Shown here: piece by piece, positions 1 through 7,876 of the stretch | Numbering within the stretch: the first letter of the stretch is position 1 | How the letters are laid out: each line of letters starts with the position of its first letter | Assembly (NCBI GenBank): GCA_964471115.1 | Contig: CAYYFE010000002.1 | Coordinates: forward strand, 172,696 to 236,695 | Direction: 5' to 3' | DNA length: 64,000 bases | DNA from: SYFT01 sp964471115 | Lineage (GTDB): Bacteria; Acidobacteriota; Vicinamibacteria; Vicinamibacterales; SCN-69-37 | Translations under genes and position numbers: made by a program | Notes under the pieces: generated by a model | What the model was told of the DNA's origin: nothing | The model's input: only the letters and a program-made list of their open reading frames with translations | Databases searched by the model: none

Positions 1-1812
1 GAAGTCCGTCGAGAGGGACGCGACGTCCCCCTGCGGGCCCAGTCGTTCCAGGTGCTGGTCTACCTGATCGAACACCGGGACCGGCTCGTCGGCAAGGACG
101 AACTCCACGAGCAGATCTGGCACGGCGTGTCGGTGGGTGACGACGCGATTACCCAGTGTGTGGCGGACGTTCGACGCGCGCTGGGTGATGAAGTGAAGGC
201 GCCGCGTTACATCCGCACGGTGCCCAAGCGAGGGTATCGGTTCGTCGCACCCGTCGAGGTGCTGGACGCACCGGGGCCCGTCGTCGCGGCTGGCGCGCAG
301 GTGGCCGCGCCGGTTGTCCCGCGCGGGCGTATGCTGACGGCGGTGGCCCTCGCGACCGCGATGGTCCTCTTGGCGCTGGCGACGGGATCCAGCAGGCCGA
401 CGGCGGCGTCGCTCACCGAGGATCTCGAGGCGTTCCGCCACTACCTCGAAGGACTTGAACACAGCGAGGCGTTTCGAACGGCTGAGGCGATTGCCGCGTT
501 CGAGCGCGCGATTGCGAAAGATCCCGAGTTCGCCATGGCGCACGCGCGGATCGGGCACGCGTACGCGGTTCGGCACGCGCAGTTGGATCTGGCGAAGCCG
601 CACCTGGTCAAGGCGCTCGCCCTGCCCGAGCGCCTGAGCACCCGCGAGCGGCTGCGTGTCACGGCGTGGCTGGCGATTGCCAATCAGCGCTACGACGAGG
701 CCATCGCGGCCAGCCGCGCCTTGTTCGAGCGGGACGACACCGACCCGGAGGTGGCGGTGCAACTCATCACACTGCTGCACGGCGAAGGCCGGATCGAAGA
801 GGCGCTCGGGATTGCGCAGCGGGCATCGGCCACCGCGCCGGCCAGTGGCGCGGTCCTGAACGTCCTGGGCCTGAGTCACTCGTTGCTCGGCCGGCATGAC
901 GACGCCGTGGCGGCGCAGCAACGCCAGGTGGCGCTCGCCCCGGCCAGCGCCAATGCGCTCGACAGCCTTGGGTTGGCGTTGCAGTGGGCCGGCCGGTACG
1001 AGGAGGCGCTCGAGAGTTACCAGCGCGCGCTCGATCTCGATGCGGGCTTCGAGGTGGCGTGGTTCCATCGCGGCAACACGCTCGCGCAAGTGGGCCGTTA
1101 CCGGGACGCGCGCGAGGCGTTCGAGCGCGCCGTGGCCGTGGCGGAGCACGACGCCGATCGCGCCCGCGGCCTGACCCTGGTCGGATTGGTTGAACTCGCG
1201 AGACGGGATCTGGCGGCGGCCGAGGGCGCCTTCGCGCGGGCCCGGGCGCTGACGGGTCGAACGCCGCCGGAGGCGGCGTTGCTCGCCGACGTCGGGGGAG
1301 ATCGCACGGCGGCGATGGCCGTTGCGCGAGCCTCGGTCGGCCGCGGCGCGAACCGGGGTGCGGGGGCGACGCGCCGGTTCAACAGCTACCTGCGCGCGCG
1401 ACTGGCGGAATTCGAAGGGCGTCCCGACGAACTCGTCGTCCAGCTCAGAGCGGCCTTGAGTCACCCGCCGCCGATCTTCGCGTTTGACACGTTCGAAGAT
1501 GCGCTCGGCCAGGCCTACCTGCGAGTGGGACGCGTGCCGGAAGCGATCGCGGAATTCGAGCGCGTCCTCCGTCTCAATCCGCGGTACGCCTCCGCGAGGC
1601 TGGGTCTGGCGCAGGCGAGGGAACGTGCCAGCGAACCGGCGGCCGCACGGCAGGAGTACGCTGCGTTTCTCCAGATCTGGCGCGGGGCCGATGCCGACGC
1701 TCCGGCGCTGCTCGAGGCTCGTCGTCGGCTCGATGCGTTGTCAGAGCGGGCAGGAACCAGGACCGGTGAACGTTCCGCAGGGCCAGTCAGCGGCCGCCGC
1801 GGATCTGTCTGA
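1..1812 (+). CDS. CadC-like winged-helix regulator with TPR domain (5' truncated)
   Basis: The reading frame is open from base 1, so the gene begins before the window. The visible N-terminus is the second half of an OmpR/CadC-type winged helix, with the family pattern VLVYLIEHRDRLVGKDEL and later RYIRTVPKRGYRFVAPVE. A single hydrophobic segment follows (about bases 330-395). The rest is a long run of tetratricopeptide repeats, e.g. ALDSLGLALQWAGRYEEAL. The layout is that of membrane-anchored one-component regulators in which a cytoplasmic DNA-binding domain is joined to a periplasmic TPR sensor or assembly domain, common in Acidobacteriota. No ligand or target can be read from the sequence. 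The 3' end overlaps the convergent HEAT-repeat gene by 26 bp. Confidence 0.85.
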   Translation, partial: EVRREGRDVPLRAQSFQVLVYLIEHRDRLVGKDELHEQIWHGVSVGDDAITQCVADVRRALGDEVKAPRYIRTVPKRGYRFVAPVEVLDAPGPVVAAGAQVAAPVVPRGRMLTAVALATAMVLLALATGSSRPTAASLTEDLEAFRHYLEGLEHSEAFRTAEAIAAFERAIAKDPEFAMAHARIGHAYAVRHAQLDLAKPHLVKALALPERLSTRERLRVTAWLAIANQRYDEAIAASRALFERDDTDPEVAVQLITLLHGEGRIEEALGIAQRASATAPASGAVLNVLGLSHSLLGRHDDAVAAQQRQVALAPASANALDSLGLALQWAGRYEEALESYQRALDLDAGFEVAWFHRGNTLAQVGRYRDAREAFERAVAVAEHDADRARGLTLVGLVELARRDLAAAEGAFARARALTGRTPPEAALLADVGGDRTAAMAVARASVGRGANRGAGATRRFNSYLRARLAEFEGRPDELVVQLRAALSHPPPIFAFDTFEDALGQAYLRVGRVPEAIAEFERVLRLNPRYASARLGLAQARERASEPAAARQEYAAFLQIWRGADADAPALLEARRRLDALSERAGTRTGERSAGPVSGRRGSV

Positions 1813-2737
1813 TGGCGTCTTCGATCGCCTGCCGGCTGGCTCCGTCGGTTTCCGTCTTCAGTGCGGACTCGAGCGGCCGGAGGGCCCGCTCGTCCTTCAG
1901 CCGGCCCAGCGAGGACGCGGCGGCCCACCGCACCGGCGGCGTCACGTCGCGGAGCGCGGCGATGAGCGCCGGCACATCGCGGCGGTCGCCGACGACACCC
2001 AGCCGTTCCACCGCCCGCATGCGAACGTAGGTGTCCGCGTCGCCGATCAGCAGACGGAGGCGATCGCGCACGTCCGGCGGCCGCAAGGCCGCCAGGTGAC
2101 TGACCGCCTCCATCCGCTGCTGCGGGTTCGAGCCTGCGAGGACCTGCTCGACCAGCGGCAGCGCGCGCAGATCCCGCCGTCCGACCAGTGTCTCCATCAC
2201 CCCGCGCCGCACATGCTCCGAGGGATCGTCGCGTCGCGCGGCCACGGCATCGGCAGCGCCCGGGACCGTCGTGGTGACCAGCATGGCCTGCGCCGCCTGG
2301 CTGGCCGGCCCACCCAACGCCGCGACGAGCGGTGGGATGATCCGCGGGTCGTCCATCTGGCCAAGCACCTCGACGAGGTGGACGGCACCCGCGGGGTCCC
2401 GCAACCCGTCGATCAGTGCCGGAATCGCCACTGGTCCGATCTTCAGCACCGCGAGCTTCGCGGCGTCGATGGCCTCCTGGTACCCAGGCGCCGGCGACAT
2501 GACGTCACCGCCAACACGTGCGAATGGCTGCCGCAGCACACCGATGAGCGCGGGCACCGCGGGTGCGGCCGCGGGTCCGAACGTCGCCAGGCGGTCGGCG
2601 GCGCTTCGTTGACGTGTGTAGTCCCCGGCACGTTGCAACTCGACAATCGCGGCCTGCACCTGGCTGCTCACGTCGGTCGATTGCCACACAAGCCCCAGGC
2701 ACGCCCAAAGGAGGCCCGTCACGAGATTCACGGCCAT
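1787..2737 (-). CDS. HEAT-repeat protein with signal peptide
   Basis: About 316 aa. The N-terminus is hydrophobic (MAVNLVTGLLWACLGLVW) and looks like a Sec signal or membrane anchor. A GTG 15 bp upstream (2752) is an alternative start; neither start has a clear ribosome binding site. The body is a series of about 30-residue HEAT/PBS-lyase type repeats, e.g. VPALIGVLRQPF, IPALIDGLRDPAGAV, VPALIAALRDVTPPVRW, RALRPLESALKTE. Such alpha-solenoids usually mediate protein-protein contacts. The gene lies downstream of heme A synthase in the same direction (82-bp gap to this start), so co-transcription is possible. A specific role is unknown. Confidence 0.75.
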   Translation of the reverse strand: MAVNLVTGLLWACLGLVWQSTDVSSQVQAAIVELQRAGDYTRQRSAADRLATFGPAAAPAVPALIGVLRQPFARVGGDVMSPAPGYQEAIDAAKLAVLKIGPVAIPALIDGLRDPAGAVHLVEVLGQMDDPRIIPPLVAALGGPASQAAQAMLVTTTVPGAADAVAARRDDPSEHVRRGVMETLVGRRDLRALPLVEQVLAGSNPQQRMEAVSHLAALRPPDVRDRLRLLIGDADTYVRMRAVERLGVVGDRRDVPALIAALRDVTPPVRWAAASSLGRLKDERALRPLESALKTETDGASRQAIEDAIRQIRGGR

Positions 2738-2819
2738 GGCTTGAGTATGCACCTGTCGCGCCGAGCAGCCCGTGCAGGACGCCCAGTGGGACCTCGGACC
2801 CAGTCGCTTCGCGCCGTCG

Positions 2820-3854
2820 TCAGTGTCCGCGCTGGAGGTAGGTGAACCAGGTGGCCGCCGACAGCACCAGCACCGCGCCGGCCTGGTGGGCCACGCCCAG
2901 GATCACGGGCACGCCGTGGATCACCGTGAACGCGCCGAGCGTGATCTGCAGCACCAGCGTCGCGCCCAGCAGCCCGGCCGCCGTGCGCAGCAGCGGCGGC
3001 GTGCCCGGGCGCCGGGCCGCCGCCAGGATGGCCAGGACCACCGCGGTGAAGATCCAGGCGCCCATCCGGTGGTGCCACTGCACGGCGGTCATGTTCTCAA
3101 AGAGGTTCCGCCACCAGGGCTCGAGCGCGTACAGCCCGGGCGGAATGAAGTCGCCGTCCATGAGCGGGAACGTGCGGAAGACCTTGCCCGCCCGCAGGCC
3201 GGCCACCAGCCCGCCGGTGACCACCATGTACGCGGCGACCACCAACGCCAGTCGCGCGCCGCGGCGCAGCGGCGGCGCCGGGGCGCCGGCCGACACGGTC
3301 GCCGGGGCCTCCGGCCGCAGCACTTCGAACACGGTCCACAGCAGCAGCACGAAGATCACGAGCGCGAGTGAGAGATGCGCGGTCAGGCGGATGGGACTGA
3401 CCATGGGCACGTCCTGCAATCCGCTCTGCACCATGAACCAGCCGAGCGCGCCCTGCAGGCCACCGAGCACGAAGATGCCCGCCAGCCGCCAGGCCAGCCG
3501 GCGCGGCAACGCTCCCCGCGCGAGGAACCAGAGGTACGGCACCAGCACCACCACGCCGATCAGGCGGCCGACCACGCGGTGCCAGAACTCCCACCAGTAG
3601 ATGCCCTTGAACTCGTCGAGCGACATCCCGCGGTTGACCAGTCGATACTCGGGCGTCTGCCGGTAGGCCTCAAACGCCGTCGTCCACGCCTCGTCGGACA
3701 TCGGCGGGACGATGCCGCTCAGCGGTTTCCACTCGGTGATCGAGAGCCCCGAGCGGGTGAGACGTGTGGCGCCGCCCACGACCAGCGTGAGGGCCACCAT
3801 GCCGCAGCAGGCCAGCAGCCACAGGCCGATGGCCCGGCGCACCTGCGGCGTCAT
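2820..3854 (-). CDS. ctaA: Heme A synthase (COX15/CtaA family)
   Basis: 344-aa polytopic membrane protein that converts heme O to heme A for aa3-type oxidases. The N-terminal half carries the COX15-type signature GGATRLTRSGLSITEWKP followed by a long loop and the heme-ligand region WWEFWHRVVGRLIG. The second half repeats the fold, with WHHRMGAWIF and LGVAHQAGAVLVLS histidines. The length and the ITEWKP element match the proteobacterial/mitochondrial COX15 type rather than the shorter Bacillus CtaA. The ATG at 3854 is chosen because it overlaps the TGA of the upstream Sco gene by 4 bp (ATGA), indicating translational coupling. Together with Sco it suggests a cytochrome oxidase assembly role beside the nos cluster. 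Confidence 0.9.
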   Translation of the reverse strand: MTPQVRRAIGLWLLACCGMVALTLVVGGATRLTRSGLSITEWKPLSGIVPPMSDEAWTTAFEAYRQTPEYRLVNRGMSLDEFKGIYWWEFWHRVVGRLIGVVVLVPYLWFLARGALPRRLAWRLAGIFVLGGLQGALGWFMVQSGLQDVPMVSPIRLTAHLSLALVIFVLLLWTVFEVLRPEAPATVSAGAPAPPLRRGARLALVVAAYMVVTGGLVAGLRAGKVFRTFPLMDGDFIPPGLYALEPWWRNLFENMTAVQWHHRMGAWIFTAVVLAILAAARRPGTPPLLRTAAGLLGATLVLQITLGAFTVIHGVPVILGVAHQAGAVLVLSAATWFTYLQRGH

Positions 3855-4729
3855 CGCGTCACCTGCGCGCGGATGAGGTCCATGACCTCTTCGAGTTTCC
3901 ACGCGTTGCCCCGGAACAGGCCCGCCACCCGCCCGTCGGGTCCAATCACGACGGTCGCCAGCGTGTGGTCGAGAATGGCGTCGGAGGGCCGCACGACCAC
4001 CGTGAACGCGGCGGTCAACGCGTCAATCTCCTCGGCCGGCCCGGTGACCAGCCGGAATCGCGAGAAGTCGGCCTCCTTCGCGCGGCCGTACGCCTCGAGG
4101 ATCTCAGGGGTATCAAAGGCCGGGTCGAGCGTAATCGCCATCAGCCGCGTGCGCGCGCTCAGCGCGGGGTCGGCAGCGGTGGCGCGCTGGATGTCGATCA
4201 GCCGCTTCATGATCAGCGGACAGAACTCCGGCAGCGGGCACCGGGTGAAGATGAAGCTCACAACCGTGGTGACGCCCTGCAGGTCGGCTTCGGTGACGGC
4301 TGCGCCCGACTGATCGATCAGCCGGAACGGCGGCACCAGATCGCCCTCGCTCAGCCGGACGGCCTGCTCGGCGGCCTGCGCCGCCAGCAGCCGCAGCCCC
4401 ACCGGATCCCGCCCCGTCACCGCGACATCGTCGATCCGCGACGTGTCCTGGCCCACCACAAGTGTGAACGTCACCCGGTCGCCGGGCGTGAGTTGCGCGA
4501 CGGCCTCCGGCGTGGCCGCCGTGAAGGGCATGGTCATGGCCGGCATGAACCCCGGAATGTCGTCGTGCGCGATCACGACGGTGGCGCCATCGGGCGGCGC
4601 CGTCACCAGGCCGCTCACCGCGTATCGAAGCGAGGCGTCGGCGGGCGCAGCCGCGCGTTGCCAGAGCGTCGCACCCGTCACACCAACGATGAGCACCAGG
4701 AGACCGAGGACCAGGGACCGCGTGGTCAT
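3851..4729 (-). CDS. Sco/SenC copper chaperone with N-terminal CusF-like copper-binding segment
   Basis: 292 aa. Residues 1-22 form a membrane anchor. Residues about 36-105 resemble the CusF/CopE-like copper-binding domain (HDDIPGFMPAMTMPF, rich in Met and His). The thioredoxin-like Sco domain follows: FTRCPLPEFCPLIMKRL holds the copper/redox cysteines C164 and C170, and H255 (ILDHTLA) is the third ligand. The cysteine spacing here is CX5C rather than the textbook CX3C. Family members load copper into the CuA centre of cytochrome oxidase. Because NosZ also has CuA and its operon is divergent 100 bp away, either target is plausible. The start at 4729 follows a CATAAT -10-like element. Confidence 0.88.
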   Translation of the reverse strand: MTTRSLVLGLLVLIVGVTGATLWQRAAAPADASLRYAVSGLVTAPPDGATVVIAHDDIPGFMPAMTMPFTAATPEAVAQLTPGDRVTFTLVVGQDTSRIDDVAVTGRDPVGLRLLAAQAAEQAVRLSEGDLVPPFRLIDQSGAAVTEADLQGVTTVVSFIFTRCPLPEFCPLIMKRLIDIQRATAADPALSARTRLMAITLDPAFDTPEILEAYGRAKEADFSRFRLVTGPAEEIDALTAAFTVVVRPSDAILDHTLATVVIGPDGRVAGLFRGNAWKLEEVMDLIRAQVTR

Positions 4730-4736
4730 GATCGCT

Positions 4737-4742
4737 ATTATG
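4737..4742 (-). promoter_or_regulatory. Candidate -10 box for the sco-ctaA operon
   Basis: On the minus strand the bases read CATAAT (5 of 6 match to TATAAT), 7 bp ahead of the sco ATG at 4729. A transcript starting about 7 bp downstream of this box would be leaderless or nearly so. The position is inferred from the motif only. Confidence 0.4.
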
Positions 4743-4770
4743 GCGCGTCCCCAGAACCCCTCGGCCGATG

Positions 4771-4784
4771 TTGCGCTGGCGCAA
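4771..4784. promoter_or_regulatory. Crp/Fnr-type palindromic operator TTGCGCTGGCGCAA
   Basis: A perfect 6-bp inverted repeat with a 2-bp centre, i.e. TTGCG-N4-CGCAA, which has the architecture of Fnr/Dnr/NnrR boxes (TTGAT-N4-ATCAA) with a changed half-site. It lies between the divergent sco and azurin-nosZ operons. Its centre is 54.5 bp before the azurin ATG and 48.5 bp before the sco ATG. The same palindrome with one central base changed recurs at 13242-13255, upstream of the iron-sulfur repair operon. The Crp/Fnr protein at 14186-14872 is the obvious candidate ligand (inference). Confidence 0.7.
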
Positions 4785-4831
4785 CGACGGGTGAACACCG
4801 GTGGGCCAGACTGGGCGCGAAAGGACTGGTT

Positions 4832-5338
4832 ATGCGACTGATGAGACACAACGTGATGGGTGTGGTTCTGGCGGTGGGCGTGCTGGCGGCGGGCTGCGGG
4901 CAGTCCGAGCCGGCGCCGGCTACGCCGGCACCGGCCGCGGCTCCGGCGGCGCATGACGGCCGGCCGATCGCCATCGAGGCCAACGACACGATCAAGTTCA
5001 ACGTCACGGAAATTCGCGCGACACCCGGCGAACGGCTGAGCGTCACGCTGGTCAACGTCGGCAGCATGCCGAAGTTCTCGATGGGCCACAACTTTGCGCT
5101 GCTGGCCGGGGGCACCGACGTCAAGGCGTTCATCAAGGTGGCGGCCGAAGCGCCGACCACCGACTACATTCCGGCGTCGATGAGCAGCGCCGTGCTGGCG
5201 CATACCAAGCTGCTGGGCCCCGGCGAACGCGACACCGTCACGTTCACCGCGCCCACGGCGCCGGGCCGCTACGAGTTTCTGTGTTCGTTTCCCGGGCACT
5301 ACCAGGTCGGCATGAAGGGTGTGCTGATCGTGGAGTGA
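4832..5338 (+). CDS. Azurin-like cupredoxin lipoprotein
   Basis: 168 aa. A lipoprotein signal is visible (VLAAGC, lipidated Cys 22), followed by an Ala/Pro linker (residues 27-41). The cupredoxin domain has the type 1 copper ligands of azurin: H86 in MGHN, then C151, H156 and M161 in the loop CSFPGHYQVGM. Azurins carry single electrons in the periplasm. Directly upstream of nosZ (28-bp gap) this is a good candidate for the physiological electron donor to nitrous oxide reductase (inference). AAGGA at 4821-4825 sits 6 bp before the ATG and fixes the start. It is the first gene of the apparent six-gene nos operon. Confidence 0.92.
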   Translation: MRLMRHNVMGVVLAVGVLAAGCGQSEPAPATPAPAAAPAAHDGRPIAIEANDTIKFNVTEIRATPGERLSVTLVNVGSMPKFSMGHNFALLAGGTDVKAFIKVAAEAPTTDYIPASMSSAVLAHTKLLGPGERDTVTFTAPTAPGRYEFLCSFPGHYQVGMKGVLIVE

Positions 5339-5366
5339 GGGCCCGGACTTGCTGGAGGGATGACCG

Positions 5367-7232
5367 ATGAAGGTACGAAGCTGGTTACTGGCGGCTGCCG
5401 GTGTGGCGTTGGTGGGAGTGCTCGTGGGGGCGCCCGCCTGCGGCGGGGGCGAGGGAGGTGGCACGGACAGCCTGGCGGAGCGCAGCTTCGTGCCGCCCGG
5501 CAGCCTGGATGAGTACTACCTGTTTTATTCGGGTGGGCACTCGGGCCAGGTGTATGTCGCCGGACTGCCGTCCATGCGGCACATCGCGACGATTCCCGTG
5601 TTTGCGCCGTATCCGGCCACGGGGTACGGCTTCGACGAGGAATCGCGGGCGATGCTCGGCGACTACCGGTGGGGCGACGTGCACCATCCGGCCCTGTCGC
5701 AGACCGACGGCAAGTATGACGGCCGCTGGCTGTTCGTCAATGACAACGCCAACAGCCGCGTGGCGCGCGTCGACCTGCGCGACTTCAAGACCAAGCAGAT
5801 CTTCGGTCCCATCCCGAACTCGAGCGGCACCCACGGGTCGTCGTTCGTGACCGAGAACTCCGAGTACGTGCTGGTGGCCACGCGGTTCTCCGTGCCGCTG
5901 CCCAAGGGCCGGTACGCGCCGCCCGCCAGCTACGAACAGGAATTCTCGGGCATGGTCAGCGGCCTGCAGGTGGACCAGGCCACCGGCACGTTGTCGACGG
6001 GCTGGCAGATCAAGACGCCGCCGTTCAACTGGGACCTGGGATCCACCGGCAAGGGGCCCAGCTCGGGCTGGGCGTTCTGGACGTCCTACAACACCGAAAT
6101 GGCGCACACGCAGCTGGAAGCGACGTCCACGCAGCTGGACCGCGACCTGGCGGCGTTCGTCAACTGGAAGGCGGCGGCGCAGGCCGTCGCCGACGGCAAG
6201 ATCTCGATGGTGGGCGGCGTGCCGATGATCGATCCGGCCGTGACGCCCGGCATCCTGTATTTCGTGCCGGTGCAGAAGTCGCCGCACGGCATCGACACCG
6301 ACCCGAGCGGCCGCTGGGTGATCACGGGCGGCAAGCTGGCGCCGATCGCCACGGTCTTCGACTTCGAGAAGGTGCTGGCGGCCATCGAACGCCGCGACTT
6401 CGAAGGCGAGATGCGGGGCGTCCCGATCATCCGGTACGAGTCGATCGTCGAAGGCGAAGTGCCCGTCGGCCTGGGCCCGCTGCACACGCAGTTTGACGGC
6501 AAGGGCAACGCGTACACGTCGCTCTTCATCGAGTCGGTCGTGACCAAGTTCCGCCTGCCGCCGTGGTCGGCCGAAGATCGCGCGGACCTGAACCGCGTCG
6601 TCCTGCAGAAGATTCCGGTGCATCTGAGCATCGGGCACCTCGTGGTCGGCGGCAGCGACACGAAGGAGCCGTACGGCAAGTACCTGGTGGCGATGAACAA
6701 GCTGTCGAAGGGGCGGCACGTCAATGTGGGGCCCTCACAGCCGGAGTCGAGTCAGCTGATCGACATTTCAGGCGAGAACATGGTGATGCTGGCCGAGGCG
6801 TTCACCGAACCGGAGCCACACTTCGCGCAGATTCTGAAGGTGGATGCGATCCAGCCGATCGAGGTCTACCCGAAGGAAGAGAACAAGCACCCGCACGCCG
6901 TGTGGAGCGAGGCGGAGACCAGCATCGTGCGCAACGGCAACAAGGTCGAGGTCAAGATGGTGGCCATCCGGTCGCGATTCCTGCCCGACATCATCGACGT
7001 GCGGCAGGGGGATGAAGTCACGATTCACGTGACCAACGTGGAGCAGACCACCGACATGCTGCACGGGCTCGGGATCGTCGAGCACGATGTGAACGTCGTG
7101 ATCGACCCCGGCGAGACCAAGACCGTGAAGTTCGTCGCCAACAAGACCGGGGTGTTCCCGTTCTACTGCACGAACTTCTGCTCGGCCCTGCACCAGGAGA
7201 TGCAGGGATACCTGGGCGTTCGCCCGCGTTAA
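5367..7232 (+). CDS. nosZ: Nitrous oxide reductase, clade II-like
   Basis: 621 aa; reduces N2O to N2 in the periplasm. The seven histidines of the CuZ cluster are all present: H106, H107 (DVHHPALS), H156 (GTHGSS), H307 (SPHGID), H373 (PLHTQF), H424 (SIGHL) and H485 (EPHFAQ). The C-terminal cupredoxin domain holds the CuA site: H566, and C601, C605, H609, M612 in CTNFCSALHQEM. The N-terminus is a plain hydrophobic signal ending near APAC with no twin-arginine motif, so export is probably by Sec. That, and the neighbouring nosB-like gene, are clade II traits. The enzyme looks catalytically intact. The gene follows the azurin gene by 28 bp. Confidence 0.97.
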   Translation: MKVRSWLLAAAGVALVGVLVGAPACGGGEGGGTDSLAERSFVPPGSLDEYYLFYSGGHSGQVYVAGLPSMRHIATIPVFAPYPATGYGFDEESRAMLGDYRWGDVHHPALSQTDGKYDGRWLFVNDNANSRVARVDLRDFKTKQIFGPIPNSSGTHGSSFVTENSEYVLVATRFSVPLPKGRYAPPASYEQEFSGMVSGLQVDQATGTLSTGWQIKTPPFNWDLGSTGKGPSSGWAFWTSYNTEMAHTQLEATSTQLDRDLAAFVNWKAAAQAVADGKISMVGGVPMIDPAVTPGILYFVPVQKSPHGIDTDPSGRWVITGGKLAPIATVFDFEKVLAAIERRDFEGEMRGVPIIRYESIVEGEVPVGLGPLHTQFDGKGNAYTSLFIESVVTKFRLPPWSAEDRADLNRVVLQKIPVHLSIGHLVVGGSDTKEPYGKYLVAMNKLSKGRHVNVGPSQPESSQLIDISGENMVMLAEAFTEPEPHFAQILKVDAIQPIEVYPKEENKHPHAVWSEAETSIVRNGNKVEVKMVAIRSRFLPDIIDVRQGDEVTIHVTNVEQTTDMLHGLGIVEHDVNVVIDPGETKTVKFVANKTGVFPFYCTNFCSALHQEMQGYLGVRPR

Positions 7233-7258
7233 GAGCCATCTTCAAAGGAGCCAGTCCC

Positions 7259-7876
7259 ATGACCCGTCTGGTGAGATTTCACGCGTGGCTGGATCGGCCG
7301 GTGTCGGCGTCCGCACGTGTCGTGTTGCTCGCCGGCGTGGCCGTGCTGCTGGCCGGGGCCCTCCTGCCGCTGTGGCGCATCCATCTGGTGGCGCCGCAGT
7401 ATCAGGAGGGCCTGACGATCGACATGTATGCCTACAAGATCGTCGGCGGCAACAACGGACAGGACCTGGCCGAGATCAACACCCTCAATCACTACATCGG
7501 CATGCAGGCCATCGAGCCGTCCGACTTCGTCGAGATGAAGTGGATCCCGTTCGCCATCGGCGTGTTCGTGCTGATGACCATGCGCGCCGTGGTGATGGGA
7601 CACATGCGCAGCCTGGTGGACCTGGCGGTGATGTTCGCGTATTTCGGCGCGTTTTCGATGGCCAGCTTTGCCTACCGGCTCTACACGTACGGCCACCACC
7701 TGGATCCCAGGGCGCCGATGGCCGTCGAGCCGTTCATGCCCGTGGTCGTTGGCCGGCAGCAGATCGCGAACTTCGTGCAGACCAGCCTGCCGCTGGCCGG
7801 GTCGGCGTGTATGGCGGTGTTTCTGCTGTCGGTGCTCGGCGCGATGTGGATGTCGCGGCGCGAGGTGCGGGGATGA
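7259..7876 (+). CDS. Membrane protein between nosZ and nosD (NosB-like)
   Basis: 205 aa with about four hydrophobic segments: residues about 22-39, about 95-110, about 118-140 and about 175-195. A periplasmic loop after the first helix contains IDMYAYKIVGGNNGQD and NHYIGM. AAAGGAG at 7244-7250 supports the ATG. Membrane proteins of unknown function in exactly this position, between nosZ and nosD, are known from clade II nos clusters (nosB). I assign it by position and topology rather than by a known catalytic motif. The stop overlaps the nosD start (ATGA). His and Met residues in the loops (HHLDPRAPM, GHMRSL) might bind copper, but this is speculative. Confidence 0.7.
   Translation: MTRLVRFHAWLDRPVSASARVVLLAGVAVLLAGALLPLWRIHLVAPQYQEGLTIDMYAYKIVGGNNGQDLAEINTLNHYIGMQAIEPSDFVEMKWIPFAIGVFVLMTMRAVVMGHMRSLVDLAVMFAYFGAFSMASFAYRLYTYGHHLDPRAPMAVEPFMPVVVGRQQIANFVQTSLPLAGSACMAVFLLSVLGAMWMSRREVRG

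Noticed and set aside
4730..5464. N-terminal extension of the Sco reading frame across the azurin gene
   Set aside because: The extension has no homology, crosses the operator at 4771 and overlaps the azurin gene; MTTRSLVLG at 4729 gives a normal anchor.
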